64,000 nt of DNA from Bdellovibrionales bacterium. Lineage in GTDB: Bacteria; Bdellovibrionota; UBA1018; CAIMNF01. A program made the translations under genes and the position numbers. A model generated the notes under the pieces. That model made no database searches, was not told where the DNA came from, and worked only from the letters and a program-made list of their open reading frames with translations. Positions 31,333 to 40,974 of this stretch are shown one piece after another (position 1 is the first letter of the stretch; the number at the start of each line of letters is the position of its first letter). Location of the stretch: contig JAFEAO010000002.1 of the NCBI GenBank assembly GCA_018266375.1, forward strand, positions 367,175 through 431,174, given 5' to 3'.

Positions 31333-34014
31333 ATGAAACTTAGACTCATGGCATACGTATTTGATCCCGCAGCACCAGAAGCCAACACTCCACTCATGAA
31401 ACAGTACCTGAAGCTAAAGGCGGAAGCGCACGGAGCTATTCTGTTTTTCCGAATGGGCGACTTCTATGAAGTGTTCGGGCCCGATGCCGAAGAGGCGGCT
31501 CCGATTTTGAGCGTTACCCTCACCGCCCGCGATAAAAAATCCGATAGCCCGATCCCGATGGCGGGCGTTCCGTTCCACTCGATTACGGGCTACATCCAAA
31601 AGCTCCTCGCCGTCGGTAAAAAAGTTTGTATCGCCGAGCAGATGCAGGACCCGGATTCAGTCAAAGGCCTCGTCGATCGCCAGATCGTTCGCACCTTCAC
31701 TCCGGCGATTAATTTCGAGCTTTCGACTTCGATCGAGCCAAAGTTCATGGCTACGGTTCAGCCCGAAGCCGACGGCAAATCTTATGCGCTCGTGCTCTTT
31801 GATCCGGCGACCGGAATGGTCCGCATCGCTCACAAATTGAGCGAGATGGATTTACTTTCGGAAGTCGCTTTCGCTCAAGTCAAACATTTCCTGGCGTCCA
31901 CATCGAAAACTCCTGCACCCCTCATCACACGCGTCGAAGAACAAGCCTTCACTCTCGTCGAAGAAGTCCCATCCAACTTCATCGCCGACAAAGAAGTACT
32001 TCCGATGCTCCAAAAGCAGTACGACCGCCAAGTCCTGCCGCCGCTTCTCGATGATGCACCGTCGGCGCAAAAGGCGCTCGCGATGCTCGTGCGTTACCTC
32101 CTTAAAAGCCAGGGGATCGAGCGCATCCACCACATCGAGGACCCACGCGCGATTCATGAAACCGACCGCATGATCCTGGGCCCGAACACCTTCGCGCACC
32201 TCGATCTCGAAGAACTCTTCAAACTCATCAATCAAACGGCGACGTCGATGGGCGCGCGCCACTTGCGAGGGCTCCTCGAGCAACCGTTCCGCAAAACAAG
32301 CGCGATCGAAGTTCAGCAAGCGGCAGTGAGAGAACTCGCGGCTCAAAGTCTCGACACGGCTCAGATGCATGAGCGCCTTCGTGAAGTTTACGATCTCGAC
32401 AGAATACTCGGCCGGATTACCGCAAAGCTCGCTAGTCCTCGCGATACGTTTGCGCTCGGCCGCAGCTTGCAAGCCCTGTTCGAGCTCCGCATTCCGGAAG
32501 GCTCGTCACAACTCAAAGCGCTCGCACATCTCCACAAGGAGCTACGCGAGCATCTCCAAACGATGCAAGAGCGCATCCTCCGCACTCAGCGCGCCGAAGC
32601 TCCGATCCACACCCGCGAGGGCGGCGTGTTTGAAATGGGAACGGATCCCGAACTTGATCGCTTGATCGGGCTCACGACCGAAGGCGAAAAATTCCTCATT
32701 GACCTCGAAGCCAAAGAACGCGAAGCGACCGGCATTAACTCGCTTAAAGTTAAATACAATCGCGTGTTCGGTTACTTCATCGAAATCTCCACCGCGAACC
32801 TCAAAAATGTTCCGTCGCGCTACCAGCGCAAGCAAACGATGGTCGGCGGCGAGCGGTTCTTTACTGAAGAGCTTAAAAAGTTCGAAGAAGAAATCCTCAC
32901 GGCCGAGACCAAGAAACGTGCGCTCGAACAAAAATTGTTTGAGCAACTCCTGGGCGATTTGATCCAGCTCACCCACCCGCTCAAAAAACTTTCTGAACTC
33001 GTCGGCGCCCTCGATTCCCTCGTCGCTTTGTCCAAGCTCGCGCAAAACGGAGGTTGGTGCTTTCCCGAGATCGACGAAAGCCAAGACTTAAAACTCCAAG
33101 CCTCGCGTCACCCCGTCGTCGATCAGGCGCTCCGGGGCAAATTCGTTCCAAACGACATCGAGATGACAGCGAACTCAGCGCGTACGCTCCTCATTACCGG
33201 CCCGAACATGGGCGGTAAATCCACACTCATGCGCCAAATGGCTCAAGTGCTGGTCCTCGGACAATTGGGCGCGCCAGTTCCGGCCACAAGCGCACGCTGG
33301 GGCGTGGTCCACAGTCTTTACACTCGCATCGGTGCGCACGACGCGATCGTCAAGGGCCAATCCACATTCATGGTCGAGATGGTGGAACTCGCGCACATTC
33401 TCCGTCACGCTAACGACCGCTCGTTTGTGGTCTTGGACGAAATCGGCCGCGGCACTGCTACTTACGACGGGATGTCGGTTGCCTGGGCCGCGCTCGAGTA
33501 CTTGCACCAAAACTCGCGCGCTCGCATCGTGTTTGCAACTCACTATCACGAGCTCACCGAGCTTGAAGCATCGTTACCGGGCTTGAAAAACGCCTATATG
33601 AAGGTAGAAGAAAACAAACCGGACCAAAGCGCTTCAAAAAACTCCGCCGTCGGAAAAACTCAGCTTCTCTTTTTGTATGAGCTGGCACTTGGCCGCTCAT
33701 CGAAGAGCTTCGGGATTCAGGTGGCCGAACTCGCGGGTCTCCCAAAGCCGGTGATCAAAAAAGCATGGGACGTCTTGAAAGGCCTTGAGAGCACACAAGA
33801 GCTCCCGATCCAAGATCCGAATCAATTGTCGTTGTTTGCGACTGCCGAAACCGCCGAGCCCGCACTCGCGACCGAGGCTGTCGAGCAACCCGGACTCAAG
33901 GTCGCCAGGGAACTTCACGATGAGCTCTCCGGTCTCGACATCGCAAGCCTTCGCCCGATCGAGGCGCTGCAATTGCTTGATCAATGGAAAGCGAGACTCG
34001 TTGACTTGAACTAG
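31333..34014 (+). CDS. mutS: DNA mismatch repair protein MutS
   Basis: An 893-residue mismatch sensor. The N-terminal domain has the mismatch-wedging motif FFRMGDFYEVF (Phe-x-Glu). The connector, lever and clamp regions follow, and the ATPase domain has Walker A TGPNMGGKST, DEIGRGTATYDG and the signature STFMVEM. The ATG at 31333 is chosen because GGAG lies 9 nt upstream; ATGs at 31318 and 31348 are alternatives. A C-terminal Ala/Glu linker and a final helical tail match the tetramerisation tail. No mutL is in the window. Confidence 0.96.
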   Translation: MKLRLMAYVFDPAAPEANTPLMKQYLKLKAEAHGAILFFRMGDFYEVFGPDAEEAAPILSVTLTARDKKSDSPIPMAGVPFHSITGYIQKLLAVGKKVCIAEQMQDPDSVKGLVDRQIVRTFTPAINFELSTSIEPKFMATVQPEADGKSYALVLFDPATGMVRIAHKLSEMDLLSEVAFAQVKHFLASTSKTPAPLITRVEEQAFTLVEEVPSNFIADKEVLPMLQKQYDRQVLPPLLDDAPSAQKALAMLVRYLLKSQGIERIHHIEDPRAIHETDRMILGPNTFAHLDLEELFKLINQTATSMGARHLRGLLEQPFRKTSAIEVQQAAVRELAAQSLDTAQMHERLREVYDLDRILGRITAKLASPRDTFALGRSLQALFELRIPEGSSQLKALAHLHKELREHLQTMQERILRTQRAEAPIHTREGGVFEMGTDPELDRLIGLTTEGEKFLIDLEAKEREATGINSLKVKYNRVFGYFIEISTANLKNVPSRYQRKQTMVGGERFFTEELKKFEEEILTAETKKRALEQKLFEQLLGDLIQLTHPLKKLSELVGALDSLVALSKLAQNGGWCFPEIDESQDLKLQASRHPVVDQALRGKFVPNDIEMTANSARTLLITGPNMGGKSTLMRQMAQVLVLGQLGAPVPATSARWGVVHSLYTRIGAHDAIVKGQSTFMVEMVELAHILRHANDRSFVVLDEIGRGTATYDGMSVAWAALEYLHQNSRARIVFATHYHELTELEASLPGLKNAYMKVEENKPDQSASKNSAVGKTQLLFLYELALGRSSKSFGIQVAELAGLPKPVIKKAWDVLKGLESTQELPIQDPNQLSLFATAETAEPALATEAVEQPGLKVARELHDELSGLDIASLRPIEALQLLDQWKARLVDLN

Positions 34015-34032
34015 GACAACCGCGGGCCGCAG

Positions 34033-34881
34033 TTATAGCGCCAGATTCGCCCTGATCCATTCGCCTATTTTGTGCAAGCTTTGATCATCCACCCGCGTGT
34101 GGAGATTGGTCATCGGGATCGCGCCCGACGCTTCGTAATATCCCGTAAAAGTGTAATCACTTGCGATACCGATCAGATTCCATTTGCCGCCGACTTGAAC
34201 CAGAAGCGGCCCGCCCGAGTCGCCTGGACAAAGCGCAGGAGCTGTCGGATCAAGCGACGTACCCGGCGTGATCAAAAACGACTGTGCGGTCACCGCCGCG
34301 ATCGGTAAATACAAGGAACCCGGATGGCGAAGCAATTCCGGTCCTCCGAGACGGGTCGTCCCGTAGGTTAAATCGCCGTTTCCGCCTGAGTTAATTCCGC
34401 GAGTACATCCATAGCCCGCGAGCGTCACTTCAGTTCCGAGAGGTACCGAGGTGTATAACACCGGCGCGATCGGGATCTCCGGACTGTCCCGATCAATCTC
34501 GACCATCGCAATATCAGCTCGACCCGGCTTATCGCGGGGGCCGCCGGTTTCGTGGCCCGTACAGCGATTTCGACAAGCTTCGAGCCAGGTCGGGTGCACC
34601 GGCGCGCGGACTACTCTAGCCAGCGATAAGGTCGTCGGTTCCAAGATTTCCTGCGCGCGAATCGTCATCCGAGGCGGCGGATTGAAGGTTCCTGGCCCTA
34701 GATACAGACAGTGTGCCGCGATCAAAAAATGACGGGGTCCCACCTTCGTTGCCGTACATCCGGTCATCTTTACGATAAAGGGGAACTGCCCCGGTCGCGC
34801 TTTCTGACCATTGATGATGTCAGAGCTCGCCATCGCACTGAATGCGCACAACACTCCAAGCAGCACGCTAAATTTTTTCAT
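34033..34881 (-). CDS. secreted trypsin-like serine protease (S1)
   Basis: A 282-residue protease with a signal peptide (cleavage near AMASS), an activation-type N-terminus IINGQKARPGQFPFIV, and the chymotrypsin-fold triad: His in LIAAHCL, Asp in ADIAMVEID, Ser in CPGDSGGPLLV. Several Cys pairs fit disulphides. It is probably secreted into the periplasm or, in a predator, toward prey. Its start overlaps the end of mutY by 14 nt, so the two share a transcript although their functions are unrelated. Confidence 0.92.
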   Translation of the reverse strand: MKKFSVLLGVLCAFSAMASSDIINGQKARPGQFPFIVKMTGCTATKVGPRHFLIAAHCLYLGPGTFNPPPRMTIRAQEILEPTTLSLARVVRAPVHPTWLEACRNRCTGHETGGPRDKPGRADIAMVEIDRDSPEIPIAPVLYTSVPLGTEVTLAGYGCTRGINSGGNGDLTYGTTRLGGPELLRHPGSLYLPIAAVTAQSFLITPGTSLDPTAPALCPGDSGGPLLVQVGGKWNLIGIASDYTFTGYYEASGAIPMTNLHTRVDDQSLHKIGEWIRANLAL

Positions 34882-35977
34882 GTCGTACCTTTTCTAAGGC
34901 TTTCCGAACCGTCGCCGGAACTCCCGGCAGCGCATTCAGCGCAAACCAAGTTCCGTCCGCCGCGGACTTCGCACATGTGCCCGCACGTCCACCGACTAAC
35001 AACACCTGATGCTCGCGACTCACTTTGTGCACCGTTACCTGATAACGGGAGGTAAATTCCGAAACCAGACGTGCCGAACCCTGACCCCGAGGCGCAGTCG
35101 AAGGAAAATCCCAGAGGCCCGCGCGCCACTGCGAGGACTCGTCGTTCTGTGCGAGCAAGACCTCAAACGATGCTTTAACTTTACGCAACACCACGAATCG
35201 TTTCTCGGAGACGGCGCGAACCACGGCTTTTTTCTTGGCCGGCGGATACGAAAGCGGATCATCGCGACCTTCGCAGACTACAGATACCGGACACAACAAA
35301 CACGAAGGATTCTTGGGGCGACAAACGGTCGCGCCGAGTTCCATCAGCGCTTGATTTAAATCTCGCGGGCGGGCCCCACGTGACTCGACCAGGACTCGCG
35401 CACGCGACCAAATCTCCGACATTTTTGCGTCAATCGCGGCAATGCGGTCTAAACGCGAAAGCACGCGTACGACGTTTCCATCGACGATCGGCTCACGTTG
35501 AAGCAACCCGATCGAGCAGATTGCGCCCGCAGTGTACGGACCGACGCCCGGCACGGCCAACCACTCCACACGCGTCGATGGCCATCCGCGACCATCACGC
35601 AAACGCGCGGCGATCGCCTGAGCGCCTTTGTGCAAATTGCGGGCGCGCGAATAATACCCGAGTCCAGCCCACTGCGCGTACACTTCATCGATCGTGGCTG
35701 CGGCCAAATCTTCAACCCGCGGAAACTTCGACTTAAACTTTAAGTAATACGGAATGACGGTTGCGACCTGCGTTTGCTGAAGCATGATCTCCGACAACCA
35801 AATCGAGTAAAGATGCTGGCCAGGCTTACCGTCGGTGGACTCACCGTCACGTCTCCATGGTAAATCGCGGGCTTGCGCGAGATACCACCTCTGCAACTTC
35901 AGCACTCGCGAGGCCGCAACCGCGTTACCCGTAGGCTGATCGATGGTCTGAGTCTTCCTTTTTGGCATCGCGGGCAT
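34868..35977 (-). CDS. mutY: A/G-specific adenine glycosylase MutY
   Basis: A 369-residue base-excision-repair glycosylase that removes A opposite 8-oxoG. The N-terminal domain has WLSEIMLQQTQVATVIPYY with the catalytic Glu and the HhH motif VPGVGPYTAGAICSIG followed by EPIVDGNVVRVLSRL (catalytic Asp). The 4Fe-4S cysteines are in CRPKNPSCLLCPVSVVC. The C-terminal NUDIX-like domain recognises 8-oxoG. The start could also be the ATG three codons later. It is followed by the protease gene with a 14-nt overlap. Confidence 0.95.
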   Translation of the reverse strand: MPAMPKRKTQTIDQPTGNAVAASRVLKLQRWYLAQARDLPWRRDGESTDGKPGQHLYSIWLSEIMLQQTQVATVIPYYLKFKSKFPRVEDLAAATIDEVYAQWAGLGYYSRARNLHKGAQAIAARLRDGRGWPSTRVEWLAVPGVGPYTAGAICSIGLLQREPIVDGNVVRVLSRLDRIAAIDAKMSEIWSRARVLVESRGARPRDLNQALMELGATVCRPKNPSCLLCPVSVVCEGRDDPLSYPPAKKKAVVRAVSEKRFVVLRKVKASFEVLLAQNDESSQWRAGLWDFPSTAPRGQGSARLVSEFTSRYQVTVHKVSREHQVLLVGGRAGTCAKSAADGTWFALNALPGVPATVRKALEKVRHEKI

Positions 35978-36024
35978 GATATCACGACGGCAAACGATAC
36001 AAAAGCTGTGCTATTCTTATGACT

Positions 36025-36903
36025 ATGGCTGCAGGGGTACAAAATTGGGTAGTCGCCAGCGCAATCTCAGCAATGACCGCGATAACCCTCGCGCCGGCGA
36101 GCCATGCGGCTCGGTCTGATCATTTGGCCGATGCCCACGCCGCTTACCGCTCGGGCCAAAAGTTCTTGGTCGTCCTCGATCCCGGCCATGGCGGAAACGA
36201 CAAGGGCGCCACCTATAAAGAAGGGGGCAAAACTTACACCGAAAAAGAACTCACCCTAACACTCGCCCGTGACCTCGCGCGGGAGCTCATTATCCGTGAC
36301 TTCAATGTCGTCCTCACCCGGAACGACGATCATTATGTGGCCCTCTCTGACCGGACGGCTCTTGCCAACAAGGTGAAGGCCGATGTCTTTATCTCGATCC
36401 ACCTCAACTCATCGAACGAGAAGATGAAATCGGGCGGTGTTGAAACCTTTATCTTAAATCACGCCACCGACGAGGGCTCGAAACGCCTCGCGGACCTCGA
36501 GAACTCGGTCTTAAAGGACAGTTCCGCCAAGGAGAATACGACTACCCCAGACGTCTCGCTCATCATGAAAGACCTGATCTTGGACGCCAACTTAGAACCG
36601 TCGCGCAAACTCGCTTGCGCAGTGCATCAAAAGGTGAGAGAAGGCACGAAGGATCGCGGAGTAAAACAGGCGCTCTTTTATGTACTCCTCGGCGCCGATA
36701 TGCCGAGCGTTCTGGTCGAGCTCGGTTTTATCAATGCGTCCGGAGATCGAGAAAGAATCTTAAATCAAAAATTCAGGCTGAAATTGGCTGCTCAATTCAC
36801 TTCAGCGCTCGAAAACTATCGCGCTAAAAAAACGCCCCGGGGCTGCGTCGTTCAAAGCGAATTGCAGTTTAAGCGCGACATCCCCTCCATTCAGAAAAGG
36901 TAA
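36025..36903 (+). CDS. N-acetylmuramoyl-L-alanine amidase (amidase_3)
   Basis: A 292-residue exported amidase. The N-terminal hydrophobic stretch ending PASHAA serves as a signal peptide. The catalytic domain has zinc ligands in VVLDPGHGGNDKGA (His), KELTLTLARDLA (Glu) and ADVFISIHLNSS (His), with the final catalytic Glu in PSVLVELGFINASGDRE. It cleaves the amide bond between MurNAc and the stem peptide in cell division or wall remodelling. No SPOR, LysM or AMIN domain is fused. An ATG at 36019 gives two extra residues. Confidence 0.93.
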   Translation: MAAGVQNWVVASAISAMTAITLAPASHAARSDHLADAHAAYRSGQKFLVVLDPGHGGNDKGATYKEGGKTYTEKELTLTLARDLARELIIRDFNVVLTRNDDHYVALSDRTALANKVKADVFISIHLNSSNEKMKSGGVETFILNHATDEGSKRLADLENSVLKDSSAKENTTTPDVSLIMKDLILDANLEPSRKLACAVHQKVREGTKDRGVKQALFYVLLGADMPSVLVELGFINASGDRERILNQKFRLKLAAQFTSALENYRAKKTPRGCVVQSELQFKRDIPSIQKR

Positions 36904-37019
36904 TGACCTGAAGTGAGAATGAATTATGGTCCGAAACCCGAGTTTTGGATTGACGCGCTTAGCACTATCGTTTAAACCCCCCGCATAAACAAGAAACAAT
37001 CCTTTGAGAGGGGAATGTC

Positions 37020-37712
37020 ATGAAAACTATGATCGTTATGATGCTCGCGCTCGTCGCGAGTCCTGTATTCGCTGAAACCACTGCAAACTGCGCAAAATCC
37101 GCTCCACGCGGTCAAGAATGGAAAGAGTGTAAAGATACCGTTCGTTCAAACGAAACGGTCGCGCAGTATCTCCTCACTAAATCCGGCAACCTCTACGCGA
37201 TGATGAAAAAAGGCGCGTTCTGCCAACTCACTTCCAACGTCGACACATTCAAAGTGTCTCAACACGCCAACGACGCGGCGATGATCTACTTCACTAAGTC
37301 TGACGACTTGTACGTTCTCAACAAACAAGACGGCTCTACTGACAACGACTGTCCTAAAGCTAAAAAGCACGTCATCATGAACGACGTTAAAGAGTACAAA
37401 ATGGCGACCAACACTAATACCACGATCGTCAACGCCGCTCTGACCAAGTCAGGCAAACTCGTCGCTTGGGACAACACCAAGCCGGTTTACACCGACTACG
37501 GCGTCACTGATTTCCAAATGAACAACTGCTACGGCGTGAAAGGCAAGTCTTTTAACTCTTATGTGCTATTCACGACCGACTACGCGGGTTTCATCACTAA
37601 AGTAAAAGGCAAGAAGTCTGGCAACTTCTATGACTTCATCGCTGATAAGGCGACTAAAGGCCGTTACGACAGCATCGAGTCCTTCAAATCGAAAGAGAAT
37701 GTGTGCAAGTAA
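37020..37712 (+). CDS. secreted hypothetical protein with repeat-like blades
   Basis: A 230-residue secreted protein with a signal peptide (cleavage after VFAET or FAE) and an AGGGGA-type ribosome-binding site (GAGAGGGGAATGTC). The mature part has repeated short motifs ending in aromatic-strand patterns (LLTKSGNLYAMMKKG, YFTKSDDLYVLNKQD, ALTKSGKLVAWDN, LFTTDYAGFITKV), spaced about 45 residues apart, which suggests a small beta-propeller. It has several cysteines. It ends before a strong terminator. No family is recognised; abundant expression is possible given its clean promoter-terminator setting. Confidence 0.72.
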   Translation: MKTMIVMMLALVASPVFAETTANCAKSAPRGQEWKECKDTVRSNETVAQYLLTKSGNLYAMMKKGAFCQLTSNVDTFKVSQHANDAAMIYFTKSDDLYVLNKQDGSTDNDCPKAKKHVIMNDVKEYKMATNTNTTIVNAALTKSGKLVAWDNTKPVYTDYGVTDFQMNNCYGVKGKSFNSYVLFTTDYAGFITKVKGKKSGNFYDFIADKATKGRYDSIESFKSKENVCK

Positions 37713-37764
37713 TCTTCACTTTGATTGGCGATTTCTAAAGCCAATCCAAAGACGATGAGTATCA

Positions 37765-37796
37765 AGGGCCTCGGAAGCAATTCCGGGGCCTTTTTG
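37765..37796 (+). terminator. rho-independent terminator
   Basis: Stem GGCCTCGGAA (37767-37776) pairs with TTCCGGGGCC (37781-37790) with one G-U pair, loop GCAA, then TTTTT. It lies 53 nt after the stop of the secreted repeat protein and upstream of the histidine kinase. Confidence 0.85.
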
Positions 37797-37918
37797 TCGC
37801 GTAAAGTATGGAATAATTTCCGCGATTTCATAACCATTTTCGACAAGTCCGGGACGCAGCCCATCATCGATTATCCCTGGTGCCGACGTCATCACGAGCG
37901 TAAGCTTACAAATGCGTT

Positions 37919-39307
37919 ATGAAACATTTCAACTGGAAAATCTACATCGGGATTTTGCTCGCGGTCTTCGCTTTCTTGCCGGTCGTAATCTTTTCATCAG
38001 TCTCCTTGAAAGAACTCATCAGCGACCAAAATGAGCTCATTTCCAAACACTCGCGCGAACTTTACCTCACCGAACGCCTACGTTACGAAAAGGAGCGCCA
38101 GTTTGAGCTGCTTCCCCTCTACATCGCCAACCGCGATCAAAAAACACTCGACAGTTTTTATGACGCTCACAAATTATTTCTCGAACTCGCCAAAGAACTG
38201 GACGAACTCACCGACGACCCTTTGAGCGACGTGCTCATTCGCCAGATCCGCGAACTCGACAAGCACTTGTTTGCCATCTCGGGCCCGGCGATCAAAATGC
38301 GCAAAAAAGGAATGACCATTACCGAGGTTGAAAAATTCATTCACGACGAAGCGGGTTTCTACACCGACACCTTTAACAAAACCGTCGATCTCTTCGCGAC
38401 ACAGGCCAACAACAACTTCCATAAAGCGCGCGAGAATATCCAAAAAACATCGAACGCGATCATTCGTGAATTCGAGCTCGCTTGCGCCATCGCGATCCTT
38501 CTTGCGATCACGGCAATTATTTTGACCGCCAAAGTTCTTCGTCAAAAGATGGCCGAAGATCAGCTTAAAGAAAAGGAGCTTCGGCAAACCAAAGCGCTCT
38601 CCACCGCTCGAAAAGAAACGGTTGAAGTGGTTTCGCATGATCTCAAAAACCCGTTGTCCGCGGCAAAGCTCAGCATCGACTTGGTCACCGGCAGAATACT
38701 GAAACTCGGCACCGAAGACGCGGCCCTGAAACGCGGCCTCCAAATGACGAGCCGATCGCTGCATTCGATGGAAACCTTGATCGGAAACCTTCTCGATCAA
38801 GCGAAAATCGAAGCGGGTCAATTGAACCTGAGCCCGACGTCTTGCGAGCTCCGGACGTTCCTCGATGATGTCGTGGCGCTCTTTGTACCGCTTGCCGAAA
38901 AGAAAGGCATCACCTTGACCCACGACAGCTTTGACTCGCTACCGGCTATTCAATGCGACCAAAACCGCATCGAACAGGTTCTCTCAAACCTCCTGGGCAA
39001 TGCGCTTAAATTCTCGCCCAAAGGAACGGAGATCCGGGTCTCCGCGCGTATTCAAGACCACAACGTGGTTTTCTCGGTTCGAGATCACGGATCGGGCATT
39101 CCCAAAGAACAACTTGACCACATTTTCGAACGTTATTGGCAAACCACTGATGGCACGCGTCGCGGCGGGAACGGACTCGGCCTTGCGATCGCAAAGGCGG
39201 TGGTCGAAGCCCATGGAGGCAGAATTTGGGCGACGAGCGAACCCGGACAGGGTGCTGATTTTATCTTCAGCCTCCCGCTTCAGTCTCACTTATCGCGCTC
39301 GAGTTGA
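37919..39307 (+). CDS. membrane sensor histidine kinase
   Basis: A 462-residue kinase. A membrane helix at residues 8-26 and a second near 187-207 (FELACAIAILLAITAIILTA) frame a helical sensor domain of about 160 residues. HisKA follows with the phospho-acceptor in VEVVSHDLKNPLSAAKLSIDLV. The ATPase domain has NLLGNALKFSPKG (N box), VRDHGSGIPKEQ (G1) and RRGGNGLGLAIAKAVVEAHGG (G2). No response regulator is adjacent, so the partner is elsewhere. The signal is unknown. Confidence 0.9.
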   Translation: MKHFNWKIYIGILLAVFAFLPVVIFSSVSLKELISDQNELISKHSRELYLTERLRYEKERQFELLPLYIANRDQKTLDSFYDAHKLFLELAKELDELTDDPLSDVLIRQIRELDKHLFAISGPAIKMRKKGMTITEVEKFIHDEAGFYTDTFNKTVDLFATQANNNFHKARENIQKTSNAIIREFELACAIAILLAITAIILTAKVLRQKMAEDQLKEKELRQTKALSTARKETVEVVSHDLKNPLSAAKLSIDLVTGRILKLGTEDAALKRGLQMTSRSLHSMETLIGNLLDQAKIEAGQLNLSPTSCELRTFLDDVVALFVPLAEKKGITLTHDSFDSLPAIQCDQNRIEQVLSNLLGNALKFSPKGTEIRVSARIQDHNVVFSVRDHGSGIPKEQLDHIFERYWQTTDGTRRGGNGLGLAIAKAVVEAHGGRIWATSEPGQGADFIFSLPLQSHLSRSS

Positions 39308-39346
39308 GAATAGCCGCAAGCGACTCGCGGCTTCAGTCGTTTGAAG

Positions 39347-39856
39347 CTATTTGACTTCCATCGAGAGCCACTTCAAGACCTGATCGGGCATATCAGGAGC
39401 GTCGATGTTTACGTCAATCAACTTCAAGGTTTGCTCCGGGGTAATATTCCTGCGGTTGCCGCGAAAGAGCGCTTTCACGAGCCCCACTGCGATCGTGCGG
39501 TTCCTGCGTTCGAAGCGCTGCTCGATATAGAACCACTTTTCGTCCCAACCGATGACTTTGGTGTGCAATCGGTATTTTTGGAACGGCATCAACGATTGCT
39601 TGTAGCGAATATTGACGGCGCCAACGAGCGGTTGCCAACGGTGCTTGAGCAACACTCCGGCGAGGTCGGTACGAATCAGCAAGTCCAATCGTCCGAGATC
39701 CATGATCGACAAGAAGCGTCCGTTGTTCATGTGCATGTTCAGGTCCAGATCGTTGGGAAGAACCCGAAGGTGCAAAACGGACTCGGAAAGAGGATGCAAG
39801 CGGCGGCGGAAAAAACTCTCGATGACGATCCGGATTAACCGGAAGACCAGGTTCAT
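39347..39856 (-). CDS. thioesterase-family protein (hotdog fold)
   Basis: A 169-residue protein of the 4HBT/THEM6-like thioesterase group. The motif LDLNMHMNNGRFLSIMDLGRLDLL, with the active-site Asp/Asn region, is typical, and the strand KYRLHTKVIGWDEKWFYIEQRF fits the hotdog sheet. It probably hydrolyses an acyl-CoA or acyl-ACP. The N-terminus is basic and hydrophobic and may touch the membrane. It overlaps the end of holA by 4 nt (ATGA), so it is co-translated with it. Confidence 0.82.
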   Translation of the reverse strand: MNLVFRLIRIVIESFFRRRLHPLSESVLHLRVLPNDLDLNMHMNNGRFLSIMDLGRLDLLIRTDLAGVLLKHRWQPLVGAVNIRYKQSLMPFQKYRLHTKVIGWDEKWFYIEQRFERRNRTIAVGLVKALFRGNRRNITPEQTLKLIDVNIDAPDMPDQVLKWLSMEVK

Positions 39857-40869
39857 TTGCGATGAATCCCTGAGCGCTCTCTCGCGGTTCCCCGAGACGT
39901 ACTATCGATGATCAAGTTCATCCAAAGCCCCTCGCCGATCGCCCGGGTGTTCTTCAAAGCGAAATCGATATCGAAAAGCCCCTGCTCGAAATCCTGCAGG
40001 TCTTCCATGGTCCAAGCGCGGGCCCAGCGGTCCAACTTCGACGCGAGATACGGATTGCGGCGCTCGGTGGAACGTGTGCGTGTTTCTTTTTCAATCAGCA
40101 TCAGCTTAAGCTGGCGCAAGTTCCACGAGATCAAGCCCAAGATCGGGAGCTGCACGTCGATATCCTGATGAAAGTGATGGACGTGCTTGAGCGACTTCTC
40201 GCGGTTACGGATAAAAAGTCCGTCGATGAATTCGTCGCGCGCTTGCGAATCGACGCCTGAGAGCAATACTTCCGTGCGCAGGATCGGGTCCTCGCCCACG
40301 AGTTCCAATTTTGAAAGTTCCGAATCCACAAGCTCAAGCGACCATGGATCGAGACCACGAAGGGTCATGCGCTCTTCGGCCGTGACGACGACACCGCGGC
40401 GTTTTGCCAGGTAATCGATCCACGGCTCACGATCCTGATCGCTGACTTCATTGCACTGGATCACTGCTGCAGCAGCGTCGATCGCCTTTGAAATTTTTTT
40501 GCGGGCATCGAAGCCCTTCGCAACGAGCACGAGTACGCTGGAGTCGACTTCGGTCGGTGCGTTCTTGAGATAGGGAATCATCGAGTCAAAGCGATCCATC
40601 TCGTCGGCGTTGCGAACCACGATGAGCTTGGTTCCACCCATCATGGAAAAGCTCTGCACGGAATCGAGAATGGTTTCGGCGCTGGCATCCGAACCATCCC
40701 ACTTTTCGTAGTTAAAGTCGTTTGGTGGATCATCTCCGTGGACTGCCTTTTGAATCCGCTTCAAAAGCTCGCGAGATTTCATTCGTTCCGAACCGTAGAT
40801 GTAATAGATCGGTCGGAGTTTCCCCGAGTCCAGTTCCTTTTGAATGATTTTGGCTTCGATTTTAGGCAT
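39853..40869 (-). CDS. holA: DNA polymerase III delta subunit
   Basis: A 338-residue clamp-loader subunit. The N-terminus has the HolA pattern IYYIYGSERMKSRELLKRI, then FNYEKWDG and the segment MMGGTKLIVVRNADEMD. The helical collar region follows. No Walker A is expected in delta. The ATG at 40869 (MPKIEAKI) is preferred over a start 15 codons earlier, which would enter the nrdR promoter region. It diverges from nrdR. Delta opens the beta clamp during replication. Confidence 0.88.
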   Translation of the reverse strand: MPKIEAKIIQKELDSGKLRPIYYIYGSERMKSRELLKRIQKAVHGDDPPNDFNYEKWDGSDASAETILDSVQSFSMMGGTKLIVVRNADEMDRFDSMIPYLKNAPTEVDSSVLVLVAKGFDARKKISKAIDAAAAVIQCNEVSDQDREPWIDYLAKRRGVVVTAEERMTLRGLDPWSLELVDSELSKLELVGEDPILRTEVLLSGVDSQARDEFIDGLFIRNREKSLKHVHHFHQDIDVQLPILGLISWNLRQLKLMLIEKETRTRSTERRNPYLASKLDRWARAWTMEDLQDFEQGLFDIDFALKNTRAIGEGLWMNLIIDSTSRGTARERSGIHRK

Positions 40870-40974
40870 GACTGAGCGTATTTTGGGTTTAACACATAAC
40901 ACGCCACACAACAAACCTCTATATATGGGGGTCCGCTTGCGGAATCACCCCATCCTGTAGTAGTTCTATGGAGC

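Noticed and set aside
37725..37922. Small frame before the histidine kinase
   Set aside because: It runs through the terminator hairpin and has no RBS; the overlap with the kinase start is accidental.
3822..40932. CCTCTATATAT-GGGGG-like motif in two places (3822-3838 and 40917-40932)
   Set aside because: The first copy encodes residues of the globin gene that fit the conserved protein pattern, so the match is probably chance; the second only weakly resembles an NrdR box.
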